Of a DNA stretch of 36,123 nt, positions 8,139 through 16,281 are shown in pieces; positions within the stretch are counted from its first letter, which is position 1, and every line of letters starts with the position of its first letter. The stretch covers positions 1 through 36,123 of the forward strand of contig DAIDIZ010000065.1 in the NCBI GenBank assembly GCA_027451585.1. Direction: 5' to 3'. A program made the position numbers and the translations under genes. The notes beneath the pieces are model-generated. The model saw only the letters and a program-made list of their open reading frames with translations. It did no database searches and was not told where the DNA came from. Source of the DNA: Chlamydiota bacterium. GTDB lineage: Bacteria > Chlamydiota > Chlamydiia > Chlamydiales > SM23-39.

Positions 8139-9196
8139 TTGATAAAGAGCGCCTTTTCTCCCGCCTTCAGGAAATAGAAGCGGAGCTAGGCCTCCCTTCT
8201 GTTTTTGAAAATCAGAAAAGATTTCGGGGGCTCTCTCAGGAACATGCCCGGCTCTCTGAACAAAAAGAGATCTGGGAAAAGCTCTCCTCTGCTCAAAAAG
8301 AGCTAGAGGAAAATCGATCACTTCTCTCTTCCGAAAAAGAGGCTGAGATGATCTCCCTTTTGCAAGAGGAGATCTCTCGCCTTGAACTGTTGATCCAGAC
8401 TCTTTCTGGACAGCTCGAAGAACTCCTTGTCCCTCCCGATCCCAACGATAACCGGAATATCATTTTGGAGCTCAGAGCGGGTACCGGAGGTGACGAGGCG
8501 GCTCTCTTTGTCGCCGATTGCGCTCGGATGTACCTCAATTATGCCGGAAGTAAAGGTTGGAAGGTGGAAGTGATTTCTGCTTCTCCTTCTGAATTAGGGG
8601 GCTATAAAGAATATATCCTTTCGGTATCAGGGCAGAATGTCTACCGCCTCATGCAATACGAAGCGGGGACTCACCGTGTACAGCGGGTTCCCGAGACAGA
8701 AACTCAGGGGAGGGTCCACACTTCTGCCATCACTGTGGCAGTTCTGATGGAGCCGAGTGAAGACGAGCCGATTCAGATCGAAGAAAAAGACCTGCGCATC
8801 GACACGTACCGAGCATCGGGAGCGGGGGGGCAGCATGTGAATCGAACGGACTCGGCTGTCCGCATCACCCACATCCCCACAGGGACGGTGGTTGCGTGCC
8901 AGGAGGAGCGAAGTCAGCATAAAAACAAGGAGAAGGCGATGCGCCTTCTTTCAGCTCGTATTGCTGAAGAGGTGAGAAATAAAGCGCACTCAGAGATGTC
9001 CGCTGTTCGCTTGAGCCAGGTAGGCAGTGGTGATCGCTCGGAGCGAATTCGAACCTATAATTTCTCTCAAAATCGGATCACGGATCACCGGATTAATTTG
9101 ACGTTGTATAAATTAGACCGTGTGATGGAAGGGGATCTTGATGGGGTCACAGTTCCTCTTGTGAACCATTTCCACAAGCTACGGCTATCGTCATGA
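8135..9196 (+). CDS. prfA: Peptide chain release factor 1
   Basis: 353 residues. RF1 recognises UAA and UAG and triggers peptide release. The stop-codon reading tripeptide PxT is present as P-E-T at 186-188 ([18 protein letters not shown]) and the catalytic GGQ at 231-233 (GAGGQHVNR). The GTG start overlaps the L31 stop. The GGQ glutamine is the substrate of the methylase encoded by the next gene, which overlaps by four bases (ATGA). N-terminal ~100 residues form the charged helical domain 1. Confidence 0.97.
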   Translation: MIDKERLFSRLQEIEAELGLPSVFENQKRFRGLSQEHARLSEQKEIWEKLSSAQKELEENRSLLSSEKEAEMISLLQEEISRLELLIQTLSGQLEELLVPPDPNDNRNIILELRAGTGGDEAALFVADCARMYLNYAGSKGWKVEVISASPSELGGYKEYILSVSGQNVYRLMQYEAGTHRVQRVPETETQGRVHTSAITVAVLMEPSEDEPIQIEEKDLRIDTYRASGAGGQHVNRTDSAVRITHIPTGTVVACQEERSQHKNKEKAMRLLSARIAEEVRNKAHSEMSAVRLSQVGSGDRSERIRTYNFSQNRITDHRINLTLYKLDRVMEGDLDGVTVPLVNHFHKLRLSS

Positions 9197-10029
9197 AATC
9201 GCTTGGCGAGGTCATTGCTCTTTCTTCTCAATTTCTTCAAGACAAAGGGATTGAAAGGGGGAGACGGCTCATTGAGGATCTTCTCGCCCATCTCCTCAAG
9301 TGTAAACGGATTGACCTCTATCTCCAATTCGATCGCCCGATGGAAGAAAAGGAGCTTGGTGTTATTAGAGGGTCGGTAAAGCGGCTTGTGTCTGGCGAAC
9401 CGATCGATTACATCATCGGAGAGGTCGATTTTTTCGGATCTACTTTTCTCGTTGACTCTCGCGTTTTGATTCCACGGCCTGAAACGGAAGTTTTGGTTGA
9501 TCTGATCGCGAAAAGGATGGGCGTGCAACAATCTCTTTGGGATGTGTGCGCAGGATCGGGCTGTATTGGGATCTCTTTGAAGAAAAAATTTCCGCATCTC
9601 TCTGTTTTTTTGTCCGACTTGTCTGAAAAAGCTCTAGAAGTAGCAAAAGCGAATGGGGTCAAAAATGGGGCAGATGTTCACTTCTATTTGGGCGACCTTT
9701 TCGCCCCTTTTAAAGGGAACTCAACGGATCTGATTGTGTGCAATCCCCCCTATGTTTCCTCCCTTGAATTTGAAACGCTCGATTCTTCGGTTCGTGATTT
9801 TGAGCCAAAGATGGCTCTTGTAGGGGATGGGAATGGGCTCGATTTTTATGAGAGGATCTCTCTAGAGGCGCCAGAGTTCCTTAACCACAAGGGGCAGATC
9901 TACTTAGAGATTGGTTGGAAACAGGGAGAGGCGGTTCAAAAAATGTTTACCTCTTCAGTCTGGGGAAAAAAGGAATTGATCCAAGATTGGTCGGGCAAAG
10001 ATCGTTTCTTTTTCCTTGAAAAGCAATAA
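9193..10029 (+). CDS. prmC: Release factor glutamine methyltransferase PrmC (HemK)
   Basis: 278 residues. PrmC uses S-adenosylmethionine to methylate the Gln of the GGQ motif in RF1 and RF2. The N-terminal helical substrate domain is followed by the Rossmann methyltransferase domain: [11 protein letters not shown] at ~93-103, the SAM-binding [12 protein letters not shown] at 117-128, and the NPPY catalytic motif at 184-187. The start overlaps prfA as ATGA, placing enzyme and substrate in one transcription unit as in most bacteria. Confidence 0.97.
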   Translation: MKSLGEVIALSSQFLQDKGIERGRRLIEDLLAHLLKCKRIDLYLQFDRPMEEKELGVIRGSVKRLVSGEPIDYIIGEVDFFGSTFLVDSRVLIPRPETEVLVDLIAKRMGVQQSLWDVCAGSGCIGISLKKKFPHLSVFLSDLSEKALEVAKANGVKNGADVHFYLGDLFAPFKGNSTDLIVCNPPYVSSLEFETLDSSVRDFEPKMALVGDGNGLDFYERISLEAPEFLNHKGQIYLEIGWKQGEAVQKMFTSSVWGKKELIQDWSGKDRFFFLEKQ

Positions 10030-10069
10030 CTTTCTCGAGTAAACTGTCGATGTTTATTGTGAACCTAAG

Positions 10070-11428
10070 ATGTTTGGCGCTTTAACAGAGAAATTCCAAG
10101 ACCTTTTTTCGAAGCTTTCAGGGAAAAAATCCCTTACAGAAGAGAACATTTCCGAGGCTGTGAAAGAAGTTCGGCTTGCGCTTCTCGATGCTGACGTGAA
10201 CTTCAATGTCGTAAGTCATTTCATCAAAAAAGTGAAGGAAAAGGCGTTAGGAGAGATCTCTCTTAAGACCGTCTCTCCGGGGCAACAATTCATTAAAATT
10301 GTCCATGATGAGCTCATCGCTTTGATGGGAAATAATGAGGTGCCTCTCGATCTCAAAGGTAAACCGTCAACGATTTTAGTCTGCGGCCTCCAAGGTTCTG
10401 GCAAGACAACAACGGTAGCCAAGCTAGGATCTTACATACAGTCCCACGAAAAGGGAAAAAAAATCCTGCTCGCCGCTTGCGATTTACAAAGACCTGCTGC
10501 TGTAGAGCAGCTCAAAACGCTTGGATCTTCGGTCGGAATTGAGGTATTTATCCTCGAAGGGGAGAAAAATCCGGTCCTGGTGGCGAAAAAGGCGCTTGAA
10601 AAAGCAGAAAAAGAGTTTTTCCATGTTTTGATCCTCGATACCGCTGGTCGCCTCCATGTTGATGAATCTCTAATGGATGAACTCGTACAAATCCGCGATC
10701 TGACATCCCCTAGAGAAATCCTTTTCGTTGCGAACGCCACAACAGGACAAGATGCTGTTCGGGTGGCCCAAACCTTTGATCAAAAGGTGGGCATCACAGG
10801 AACCATTTTGACGATGCTCGATGGAAATGCGCGCGCAGGCGCTGCGATTTCAATTCGTGAGGTGACAAACAAACCTCTCAAATTTGAGGGAGTCGGTGAA
10901 AAAATTTCCGATTTCCAGCTTTTCCATCCCCGTTCGATGGCCGATCGGATTTTGGGGATGGGCGACGTGATCAATCTCGTTCGGAAGGCGGAAGCCCATT
11001 TCGATGAGCAAGAGACGAAGAAGATGGAGGAGAAGCTCCTTAAGGCGACCTTCACTTATAATGACTATCTCAAACAGATGGGAATGGTGAAGAAAATGGG
11101 CTCTTTTAAAGGGCTCCTCAAGATGCTCCCCGGGATGAGTTCTCTTGGTGATCTCGATTTTTCGGATGATCACTTCAAGGAGATGGAGGCAATTATCCTC
11201 TCGATGACTCCTCGAGAAAGAGAAGAGAAAGATGAACTTTCACATTTGCGTCGAAAAAGAATTGCGAAAGGCTCCGGAGTGAGCTTGGATAATGTTAACC
11301 GAATGGTGAAAGGATTTTCTCGAGTAAAAGAATTATTTAAACAGATGCCGGGCAAAAGGAAAGGATTTTCTGGTATGCCCGATCTAAACGAATTCAAAAA
11401 TCAACTAAAAGGTAATCCATGGCGTTAA
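10070..11428 (+). CDS. ffh: Signal recognition particle protein Ffh (SRP54)
   Basis: 452 residues, full length. Ffh binds 4.5S RNA and signal sequences and delivers ribosomes to FtsY. Domains are the N helical bundle (1-95), the G domain with P-loop GLQGSGKTT at 106-114 and DTAGR at 190-194, and the Met-rich M domain (~300-452) ending near GNPWR. The G domain departs from the usual text: the segment normally reading DAMTGQDA is NATTGQDA, and the G4 motif normally TKxDGDARGGA is TMLDGNARAGA (248-258), with Met where the conserved Lys stands. The last 10 bases overlap rpsP. Confidence 0.96.
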   Translation: MFGALTEKFQDLFSKLSGKKSLTEENISEAVKEVRLALLDADVNFNVVSHFIKKVKEKALGEISLKTVSPGQQFIKIVHDELIALMGNNEVPLDLKGKPSTILVCGLQGSGKTTTVAKLGSYIQSHEKGKKILLAACDLQRPAAVEQLKTLGSSVGIEVFILEGEKNPVLVAKKALEKAEKEFFHVLILDTAGRLHVDESLMDELVQIRDLTSPREILFVANATTGQDAVRVAQTFDQKVGITGTILTMLDGNARAGAAISIREVTNKPLKFEGVGEKISDFQLFHPRSMADRILGMGDVINLVRKAEAHFDEQETKKMEEKLLKATFTYNDYLKQMGMVKKMGSFKGLLKMLPGMSSLGDLDFSDDHFKEMEAIILSMTPREREEKDELSHLRRKRIAKGSGVSLDNVNRMVKGFSRVKELFKQMPGKRKGFSGMPDLNEFKNQLKGNPWR

Positions 11429-11730
11429 TTATACGGATGAGACAACAAGGGGCGAGTAGCCGCCAGCGTTTCCGTATCGTGCTGACCGATTCTCGGCATC
11501 CACGAGATGGGAAATATGTAGAGAAATTGGGTTGGTACAATCCATTTGGCCCGAATGAGAAGAACTATTTTCTCGACGTGCAAAGAATTCAATATTGGCT
11601 TAATTTAGGAGCCCAAATCAGCGATCGAGTTAAAACTCTTGTTGGCAAGACTTCCCCTGAAGTGATCCAAGAGATGACTCAAAAAAAGGTCGCTAAAGTG
11701 AAAAAAGCGAGAGAAAAACGTAAAAAGTAA
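11419..11730 (+). CDS. rpsP: 30S ribosomal protein S16
   Basis: 103 residues. S16 is an early-binding small-subunit protein of the 5' domain of 16S rRNA. Signatures are IRMRQQGASSRQRFRIVLTDSRHPRDG in the first strand-loop and YVEKLGWYNPF; the C-terminus is a Lys/Arg-rich tail. The start ATG overlaps the end of ffh by ten bases, and its stop overlaps the trmD start (TAATG). Standard position before trmD. Confidence 0.97.
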   Translation: MALIIRMRQQGASSRQRFRIVLTDSRHPRDGKYVEKLGWYNPFGPNEKNYFLDVQRIQYWLNLGAQISDRVKTLVGKTSPEVIQEMTQKKVAKVKKAREKRKK

Positions 11731-12407
11731 TGGAGATCGACATCCTTTCCCTTTTCCCGTCCTATTTTAGAGGACCTTTTGATGTGAGCATCATTATGCG
11801 AGCAAGAGAGGCGAGCCTTCTAGAAATACGACACACTGATATACGCGATTTCGCGGAAAATCGGAGAAAAGTGGACGATCGCCCCTTTGGAGGGGGCCCT
11901 GGCATGGTTCTTTGCCCAGAGCCAGTGGCAAATGCAATTCGGAGTGTAAGGAAGCCCCATTCCAGGGTGATTTATTTGTCGCCCCAGGGAGGTGTACTTA
12001 ACGCAAAAAAATGTGAGGAGCTCTCTTCCTTTGACCATATTGTGCTGCTTTGCGGCCATTATGAAGGGATAGACGAGCGTGTCCTTACCATGATCGATGA
12101 GGAGATCAGCATTGGCGATTATGTGTTAACAAGTGGTTGCGCCGCCGCGATTGTCCTCGTCGATGCGGTCTCTCGGTTTATTCCGGGAGTGGTGGGTCAT
12201 CCCGATGCGGTTGCAGAAGATTCTTTTCAGGAAGGAATTTTTGATGGACCTCATTATACAAGACCCGAAGTGTTCGAGGGAATGGAAGTCCCTCAAGTCC
12301 TTCGCGAGGGAAACCACGCGGAGATCCGCAAATGGCGGAAAAATAAAGCAATAGAAAAAACAGGCCGGGTTCGTCCCGATTTAGTCCGAGGAGTAATGTT
12401 CAAGTGA
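11730..12407 (+). CDS. trmD: tRNA (guanine-N1)-methyltransferase TrmD
   Basis: 225 residues. TrmD methylates G37 next to the anticodon and prevents +1 frameshifting. SPOUT-fold trefoil-knot features are present: DDRPFGGGPGMVL at ~47-59, LCGHYEGIDER, and the IGDYVLT strand. In the last motif the usual TGGE loop is replaced by TSGC followed by AAAI, a departure I note but cannot interpret. Overlaps rpsP (TAATG) and rplS (GTGA), the classic rpsP-trmD-rplS arrangement. Confidence 0.96.
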   Translation: MEIDILSLFPSYFRGPFDVSIIMRAREASLLEIRHTDIRDFAENRRKVDDRPFGGGPGMVLCPEPVANAIRSVRKPHSRVIYLSPQGGVLNAKKCEELSSFDHIVLLCGHYEGIDERVLTMIDEEISIGDYVLTSGCAAAIVLVDAVSRFIPGVVGHPDAVAEDSFQEGIFDGPHYTRPEVFEGMEVPQVLREGNHAEIRKWRKNKAIEKTGRVRPDLVRGVMFK

Positions 12408-12802
12408 GTAAAGCACCTATCATTCAAGAAATCGAAGAAGAATACATGAAGAAGGATGCTCCTTCTTTTCAAATCGGGGACACCGTTTGTGTGAATTCCC
12501 GCATTATCGAAGGGGAAAAAGAGCGTATCCAAGCCTTTACAGGCACCGTTGTAGCGAAAAAAGGAACGGGGATTAGCGAGACCTTTACCGTTTACCGGAC
12601 TGCGTATGGTTCGAGTATGGATCGAGTCTTCATGATCCACAGCCCAAGAATTGCGAGTATTGAAGTGATCCGATCTGGGAAGGTGAGACGAGCGAAGCTC
12701 TATTATCTCCGAGGACGATCAGGAAAATCGGCGAAATTGCGCGAAGTATATAAAGCAGAAACTCCCGCGTCTGTTCCTGCTCCAGAAGCTTCAGCGAACT
12801 AA
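12404..12802 (+). CDS. rplS: 50S ribosomal protein L19
   Basis: 132 residues. L19 sits at the subunit interface and contributes to an inter-subunit bridge. Recognisable segments are FQIGDTVCVNSRIIEG, QAFTGTVVAKKGTG and KVRRAKLYYLRGRSGKSAKL. An Ala/Pro-rich tail (PASVPAPEASAN) extends beyond the usual ~115 residues. The GTG start overlaps trmD. It is the last gene of the plus-strand translation block and runs into rnhB tail to tail with 12 bases of overlap. Confidence 0.97.
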   Translation: MSKAPIIQEIEEEYMKKDAPSFQIGDTVCVNSRIIEGEKERIQAFTGTVVAKKGTGISETFTVYRTAYGSSMDRVFMIHSPRIASIEVIRSGKVRRAKLYYLRGRSGKSAKLREVYKAETPASVPAPEASAN

Positions 12803-13402
12803 AGAAGCCCATTCTTTCACCGGAGAAAAACTTCTCCGGTGGAGAGGACAAGGGCCCCATGTAGCAAGAGCTTCCAAGTGCTCTTTAGTCCCATATCCTT
12901 TGTGCTTAGCAAATCCATATTCGGGCCATTTTTTGTCCCAATTCTCCATTATTTCATCTCTGATTACTTTCGCAATAATAGACGCAGCTCCGATCGATAG
13001 GCAGAGAGCATCACCACCCACCACAGCTTTTCCTGGAATGGAGGTAGATGGAAGCTTGTTTCCGTCGATGAGAAGGTAATCGGGTTTTTGGGGGATTTTT
13101 GCAATGGCTCGTTGCATGGCAAGAAGAGTCGCCTGAAAGATGTTGATCTGATCGATTTCCTCGACAGAGGCCTCTCCTACGCCAAAAGAGACACATCGAA
13201 TGAGTTCTTCGTAAATGCTTTTTCTTTTTGAGGGGGAAATTTTTTTGCTATCATTAACCCCGTTAATCAAGAAGGGATCGGGGAGAATACAGGCAACCGC
13301 CATAACAGGGCCAGCGAGCGGTCCTCGTCCTACTTCATCGACTCCGGCAATAGAGAGAAAACCGCTTTTTTTTAGCTGTTTTTCGAAGATGTCTAAATGC
13401 AT
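12791..13402 (-). CDS. rnhB: Ribonuclease HII
   Basis: 203 residues. RNase HII removes ribonucleotides and RNA-DNA hybrids. The catalytic DEVGRG motif is at ~21-26 (AGVDEVGRGPLAGPV), with further acidic residues in YLLIDGN and the SIIAKVIRDEIM helix; the C-terminal HKGYGTKEHLEAL is the family's basic segment. It is on the opposite strand to rplS, with the coding ends overlapping. In Chlamydia the gene follows rplS on the same strand as I recall, so a local inversion has happened. It lies 23 bases downstream of the MORN gene and may be co-transcribed with it. Confidence 0.96.
   Translation of the reverse strand: MHLDIFEKQLKKSGFLSIAGVDEVGRGPLAGPVMAVACILPDPFLINGVNDSKKISPSKRKSIYEELIRCVSFGVGEASVEEIDQINIFQATLLAMQRAIAKIPQKPDYLLIDGNKLPSTSIPGKAVVGGDALCLSIGAASIIAKVIRDEIMENWDKKWPEYGFAKHKGYGTKEHLEALATWGPCPLHRRSFSPVKEWASLVR
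12818..12841. terminator. Perfect hairpin between rplS and rnhB
   Basis: CACCGGAGAA (12818-12827) pairs with TTCTCCGGTG (12832-12841) around a 4-base loop. It lies 15 bases after the rplS stop and inside the last codons of rnhB. No T-run follows on either strand, so it may stop or protect the rplS transcript without being a textbook terminator. Confidence 0.5.
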
Positions 13403-13425
13403 TACAAAAAATCATACCAAAAAGA

Positions 13426-15045
13426 CTATTGTAGAGGAGACCCCTCGAAGAATGCACAAGAAATCTTAGTTCCGTCTGCTTTTTCCAGGGTGCCGAAGCC
13501 GTGGAGTTCACCGCTGGGTTTACAGGCGCCTTCGTATCTTTTCTTGTCGGATCCTCGAGGATAGCAGATTATGGCGTGCTGAAAATCGAGAGCCTCATTG
13601 GTAGAAGTGATGTGGTAGATAGTGACTCCTTCGGGGCCTGTCTTGTAAAAAGTGAGTAGTTCTTTTCCTGGCGTATCCGTTGCCTGAGTTATTTTGAATT
13701 TTCCATGGAAAAAATTCCCAGTCAAGACTTGTTGAGTATCTAGAGTAAGGCTCCCCTTTCCATGTGGCTCTGGATATCGATCGGCCATCCTAAACGTCCC
13801 TTTATAGGAAGTTCCGTCTGGGTAATTGATTTGGATTGGTTTCGTTATATCAAATTTTCCTTCGGTAAAGTCAGTCTCGAAGGCTTGTTGAGTTTGTAGA
13901 ATGAGACGCCCTTTCCCATGTGGCTGCGGCGTTTTACCGGCCATCTCAAACATCCCTTTATAGGAAGTTCCGTCGAAGTAATCGATTTGGATTGGTTTTG
14001 TTATATCAAATTCTCCTTCGATAAATTCCGCGTCGAGGGTGTGGTGAATTTGTAGAGTAAAGCGCCCATGCCCATGTGGCACGGGGATTTTATCGACGAT
14101 CTTAAACATCCCCTTATAGGAAGTTCCTTCCGGGTAATCGATTTGGATTGGTTTTGTTGTGTCGTAGTTTTCATGGCAAAACGAGGCTTTGCATGAAAGC
14201 CCGTCCGGGAACTTGATTATTCCATAACCATGGGCGATAAATGTGCCGTCTACGGGATTTTCGTACAACGTCCCGTGATACATAACACCACCAGGATAAT
14301 AGAGTGTAGCCTTTTGGCCTGCTTTTACTTTTCCTTCGTCAAAGTAGCCGTGAAGGATCCTCTCGTTTTGATTTTTCCCCCTCCAGAGAGATCCCCACCC
14401 ATGAGGTTCTCCATTTTTCGTTTCTCCTCGGAATGTTCTGTTATGCTGATCAATGATAGTGGCTTGTCCATTTAAATCCCCTTTATTGAAGACCCCTTCC
14501 AGGATTACTCCGCAAGGTTTCCTCAAGATCCCGTGTCCATGAGGTACTACTGTTTGATTAGGCGGGGCATTCGATGAGGTAATCCATCTAACTTCTCCAT
14601 CATAGACATGATTCTCTCCCCAAACAATTCTGGCATTCTTTAACCGACCGTCCACCACATTTGCAAAGAAAGATCTCCAAGGGTCTTGACTGTCTTCATA
14701 ATTTGTTAATGCAATGGGACCGTTTTGCTTGAGTAGAGCATCAATTCTTCCTGAAAAAGCGAGAGATCGGACTTGGCTCTGCTGTGAGGAAGTGTATGGA
14801 TTGGGAACGGTCCAATCAGGACGAGATCTTTGTATCTCTTTGACTGAGAGGAATCTTTGCTTTACGGTCGAAATCGAGTCCCCATCCACATCTCCGTTTT
14901 CATTTACGATACATTTTATCAATGCGCCTTGAGGAGTTCGAATCTCAACTGATCCTCTTGGTCGGAGTGTTTCAGTGTTGCAGCTCCACCCATTCGCTTG
15001 CTTGACGGAGATCAGAGGTCTTCCACTTGAGGATATAGGAGTCAT
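13426..15045 (-). CDS. MORN-repeat protein with three 52-residue tandem repeats
   Basis: 539 residues from the ATG at 15045; an in-frame ATG at 15054 directly abuts AAGGA, while the one at 15045 has it nine bases away, so the latter is preferred. At least seven MORN-type units (Y/F-x-G ... PHGxG) fill residues ~150-530, seen as PHGHG, PHGWG, AHGYG, PHGHG, PHGKG (twice) and LHGFG. Three consecutive units (13696-14163) are near-identical 52-residue copies starting D(I/T)TKPIQI. There is no signal peptide or membrane segment. MORN repeats bind lipids or act as scaffolds, and multi-MORN proteins are known in amoeba-associated chlamydiae, so a host-directed role is possible but unproven. The next gene upstream is a paralogue. 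Confidence 0.88.
   Translation of the reverse strand: MTPISSSGRPLISVKQANGWSCNTETLRPRGSVEIRTPQGALIKCIVNENGDVDGDSISTVKQRFLSVKEIQRSRPDWTVPNPYTSSQQSQVRSLAFSGRIDALLKQNGPIALTNYEDSQDPWRSFFANVVDGRLKNARIVWGENHVYDGEVRWITSSNAPPNQTVVPHGHGILRKPCGVILEGVFNKGDLNGQATIIDQHNRTFRGETKNGEPHGWGSLWRGKNQNERILHGYFDEGKVKAGQKATLYYPGGVMYHGTLYENPVDGTFIAHGYGIIKFPDGLSCKASFCHENYDTTKPIQIDYPEGTSYKGMFKIVDKIPVPHGHGRFTLQIHHTLDAEFIEGEFDITKPIQIDYFDGTSYKGMFEMAGKTPQPHGKGRLILQTQQAFETDFTEGKFDITKPIQINYPDGTSYKGTFRMADRYPEPHGKGSLTLDTQQVLTGNFFHGKFKITQATDTPGKELLTFYKTGPEGVTIYHITSTNEALDFQHAIICYPRGSDKKRYEGACKPSGELHGFGTLEKADGTKISCAFFEGSPLQ
13696..14163 (-). repeat. Three tandem 156-base repeats within the MORN gene
   Basis: Exactly 3 x 156 bases in frame, encoding three 52-residue units. 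The landmark GGAAGTTCC on the plus strand recurs at 13807, 13963 and 14119, 156 bases apart. High DNA-level similarity suggests recent expansion or gene conversion. Confidence 0.93.
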
Positions 15046-15213
15046 AAAGTTCATTCCTTAAAACGCATTCCGTAAAGGCTATCGGAGGTTTTGTATTTTT
15101 TTCAAATTGTTTTTTTTTAAATAAAAAGTTTAAAAAACATTTAAAATTTGTTTATAATTTTGGCGTTGTACATTTTTTGCCTGCTGCTCTATTTAAAACA
15201 TCAAATTCCCAGT

Positions 15214-15232
15214 TTTGGAGTGGAACGAGTAT
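15214..15232. repeat. Short dispersed repeat, copy 1 (TTGGAGTGGA-CGAGTATA)
   Basis: The 19 bases here match 17151-17169 at 18 of 19 positions. Both copies lie just downstream of minus-strand stop codons (15259 and 17177), and the second copy is the outer end of the large palindrome at 16993-17170. The surrounding 15055-15258 gap is very AT-rich and shows no ORF. Confidence 0.7.
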
Positions 15233-15258
15233 AAGCTCTCCTATTTCTTTACGATCTC

Positions 15259-16113
15259 TTAATGGATCGTGCTCCTATATGGATACGACGAGGCGGTGAG
15301 CCTTTCTTCAAGTACTCCATGAGCAAATCGTCCGCACCAACGTTCTCCACTTGGCTCACTTATTTCTCCGCTTCCGTGAGGCCTCCGTGTTTCATCTATA
15401 GGACCTCGGTAAATTTTTTGCCCTTCGGACGTTTGTGGGTAATAGAGAACGGTTTCTTTGTTATTCGTCGCTATGCGTCCAGCCGATACATCGAAGGCGG
15501 ATAGATCCCACGTAAGCGGTCCTTGAACGAGATAAACTCCCTCAGCAGGATCGACCTCGTAGAGATTCGCTTGAGAATACCCGGTTTCTTCAATAGGGAC
15601 TTTCAAACATCCTGTTTCCCAATCCCCATTGATGATTGCTCCCTTGTAATCGAGCTTTCCTCTACCGTGGGGTCGATTATGATCATCTACGAAACCTTGG
15701 TAGAGAGATCCGTCGGGTAGATGAAAAGAAATTTTTTTTGTTCGGTCAAGGGTCCCTTTAATAAATGAACCTTCGATCAAAATGTTATCTGATTCTTGAT
15801 CCCAGATCCCCGAGCCATGGGGTTGTACCTGTTCATTCTGTAGATAAGAAACGAACTGGGTTTCTCCTTTGTATGTGGATCCATTGACAAAAGAAAGATT
15901 TGTAAGACTGAATTTCCCTTGAACAATTTTGCCTGTGCAAATTTTCCAGGTTTCTCCTGAAGCAAGTCGTTCAGATGGAGATGTCTGTTGCCAAGATTCT
16001 GTAATGAGTGCTTCGGGATTCACCCACATGATAGGGCCGTCTTGCTTAAGACAAGGAGAAAACTGCCCTTCCCACTGAACAACTCGCAGCTCTGATGTTG
16101 GTAAAATTGACAT
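15259..16113 (-). CDS. MORN-repeat protein, paralogue of the 13426 gene
   Basis: 284 residues from the ATG at 16113, which has GGGGAG seven bases upstream; the TTG five codons earlier overlaps that site and is unlikely. It shares with its neighbour the N-terminal block containing LKQ(D/N)GPI and then MORN units with PHGSG, PHGRG and PHGSG, each after a G-x-x-Y or G-E strand. It lacks the 52-residue tandem expansion. No signal peptide or transmembrane segment is seen. The pair arose by duplication. Function is unknown; a lipid- or protein-binding scaffold, possibly secreted, is the family-based guess. Confidence 0.85.
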   Translation of the reverse strand: MSILPTSELRVVQWEGQFSPCLKQDGPIMWVNPEALITESWQQTSPSERLASGETWKICTGKIVQGKFSLTNLSFVNGSTYKGETQFVSYLQNEQVQPHGSGIWDQESDNILIEGSFIKGTLDRTKKISFHLPDGSLYQGFVDDHNRPHGRGKLDYKGAIINGDWETGCLKVPIEETGYSQANLYEVDPAEGVYLVQGPLTWDLSAFDVSAGRIATNNKETVLYYPQTSEGQKIYRGPIDETRRPHGSGEISEPSGERWCGRFAHGVLEERLTASSYPYRSTIH

Positions 16114-16219
16114 ATTGATGCTCCCCAAATGAAAAGTTGAGAAGATTTTAAATAGAGTAAAAATTTAATTAAAACTTAAATTTTGTTAGAGAGGTATACC
16201 GAAACAACCTGAAGGATCA

Positions 16220-16268
16220 GCTTTTTGGCAGGGTCAAAAAGCCGACTTTTGAATCATTTCCGGTATAA
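16220..16268. terminator. Hairpin downstream of the VTT gene plus dispersed motif
   Basis: GCTTTTTG (16220-16227) pairs perfectly with CAAAAAGC (16235-16242) around a 7-base loop, 40 bases beyond the VTT stop on the minus strand. It is nested in a larger imperfect inverted repeat whose outer ends are TATACCG near 16195 and CCGGTATA near 16260. The right half (16243-16268) is copy 1 of a motif found also at 27731 and 30753. It could serve as a terminator or be a palindromic repeat element. Confidence 0.55.
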
Positions 16269-16281
16269 ATTGATTTTGCAA

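Noticed and set aside
7689-8321. 210-residue minus-strand ORF across tadA, L31 and prfA
   Set aside because: Phe/Leu/Arg-rich shadow opposite three well-supported genes.
13696-14163. Regular repeats considered as a CRISPR array
   Set aside because: Period is 156 bases, in frame and fully coding, with no short repeat-spacer alternation.
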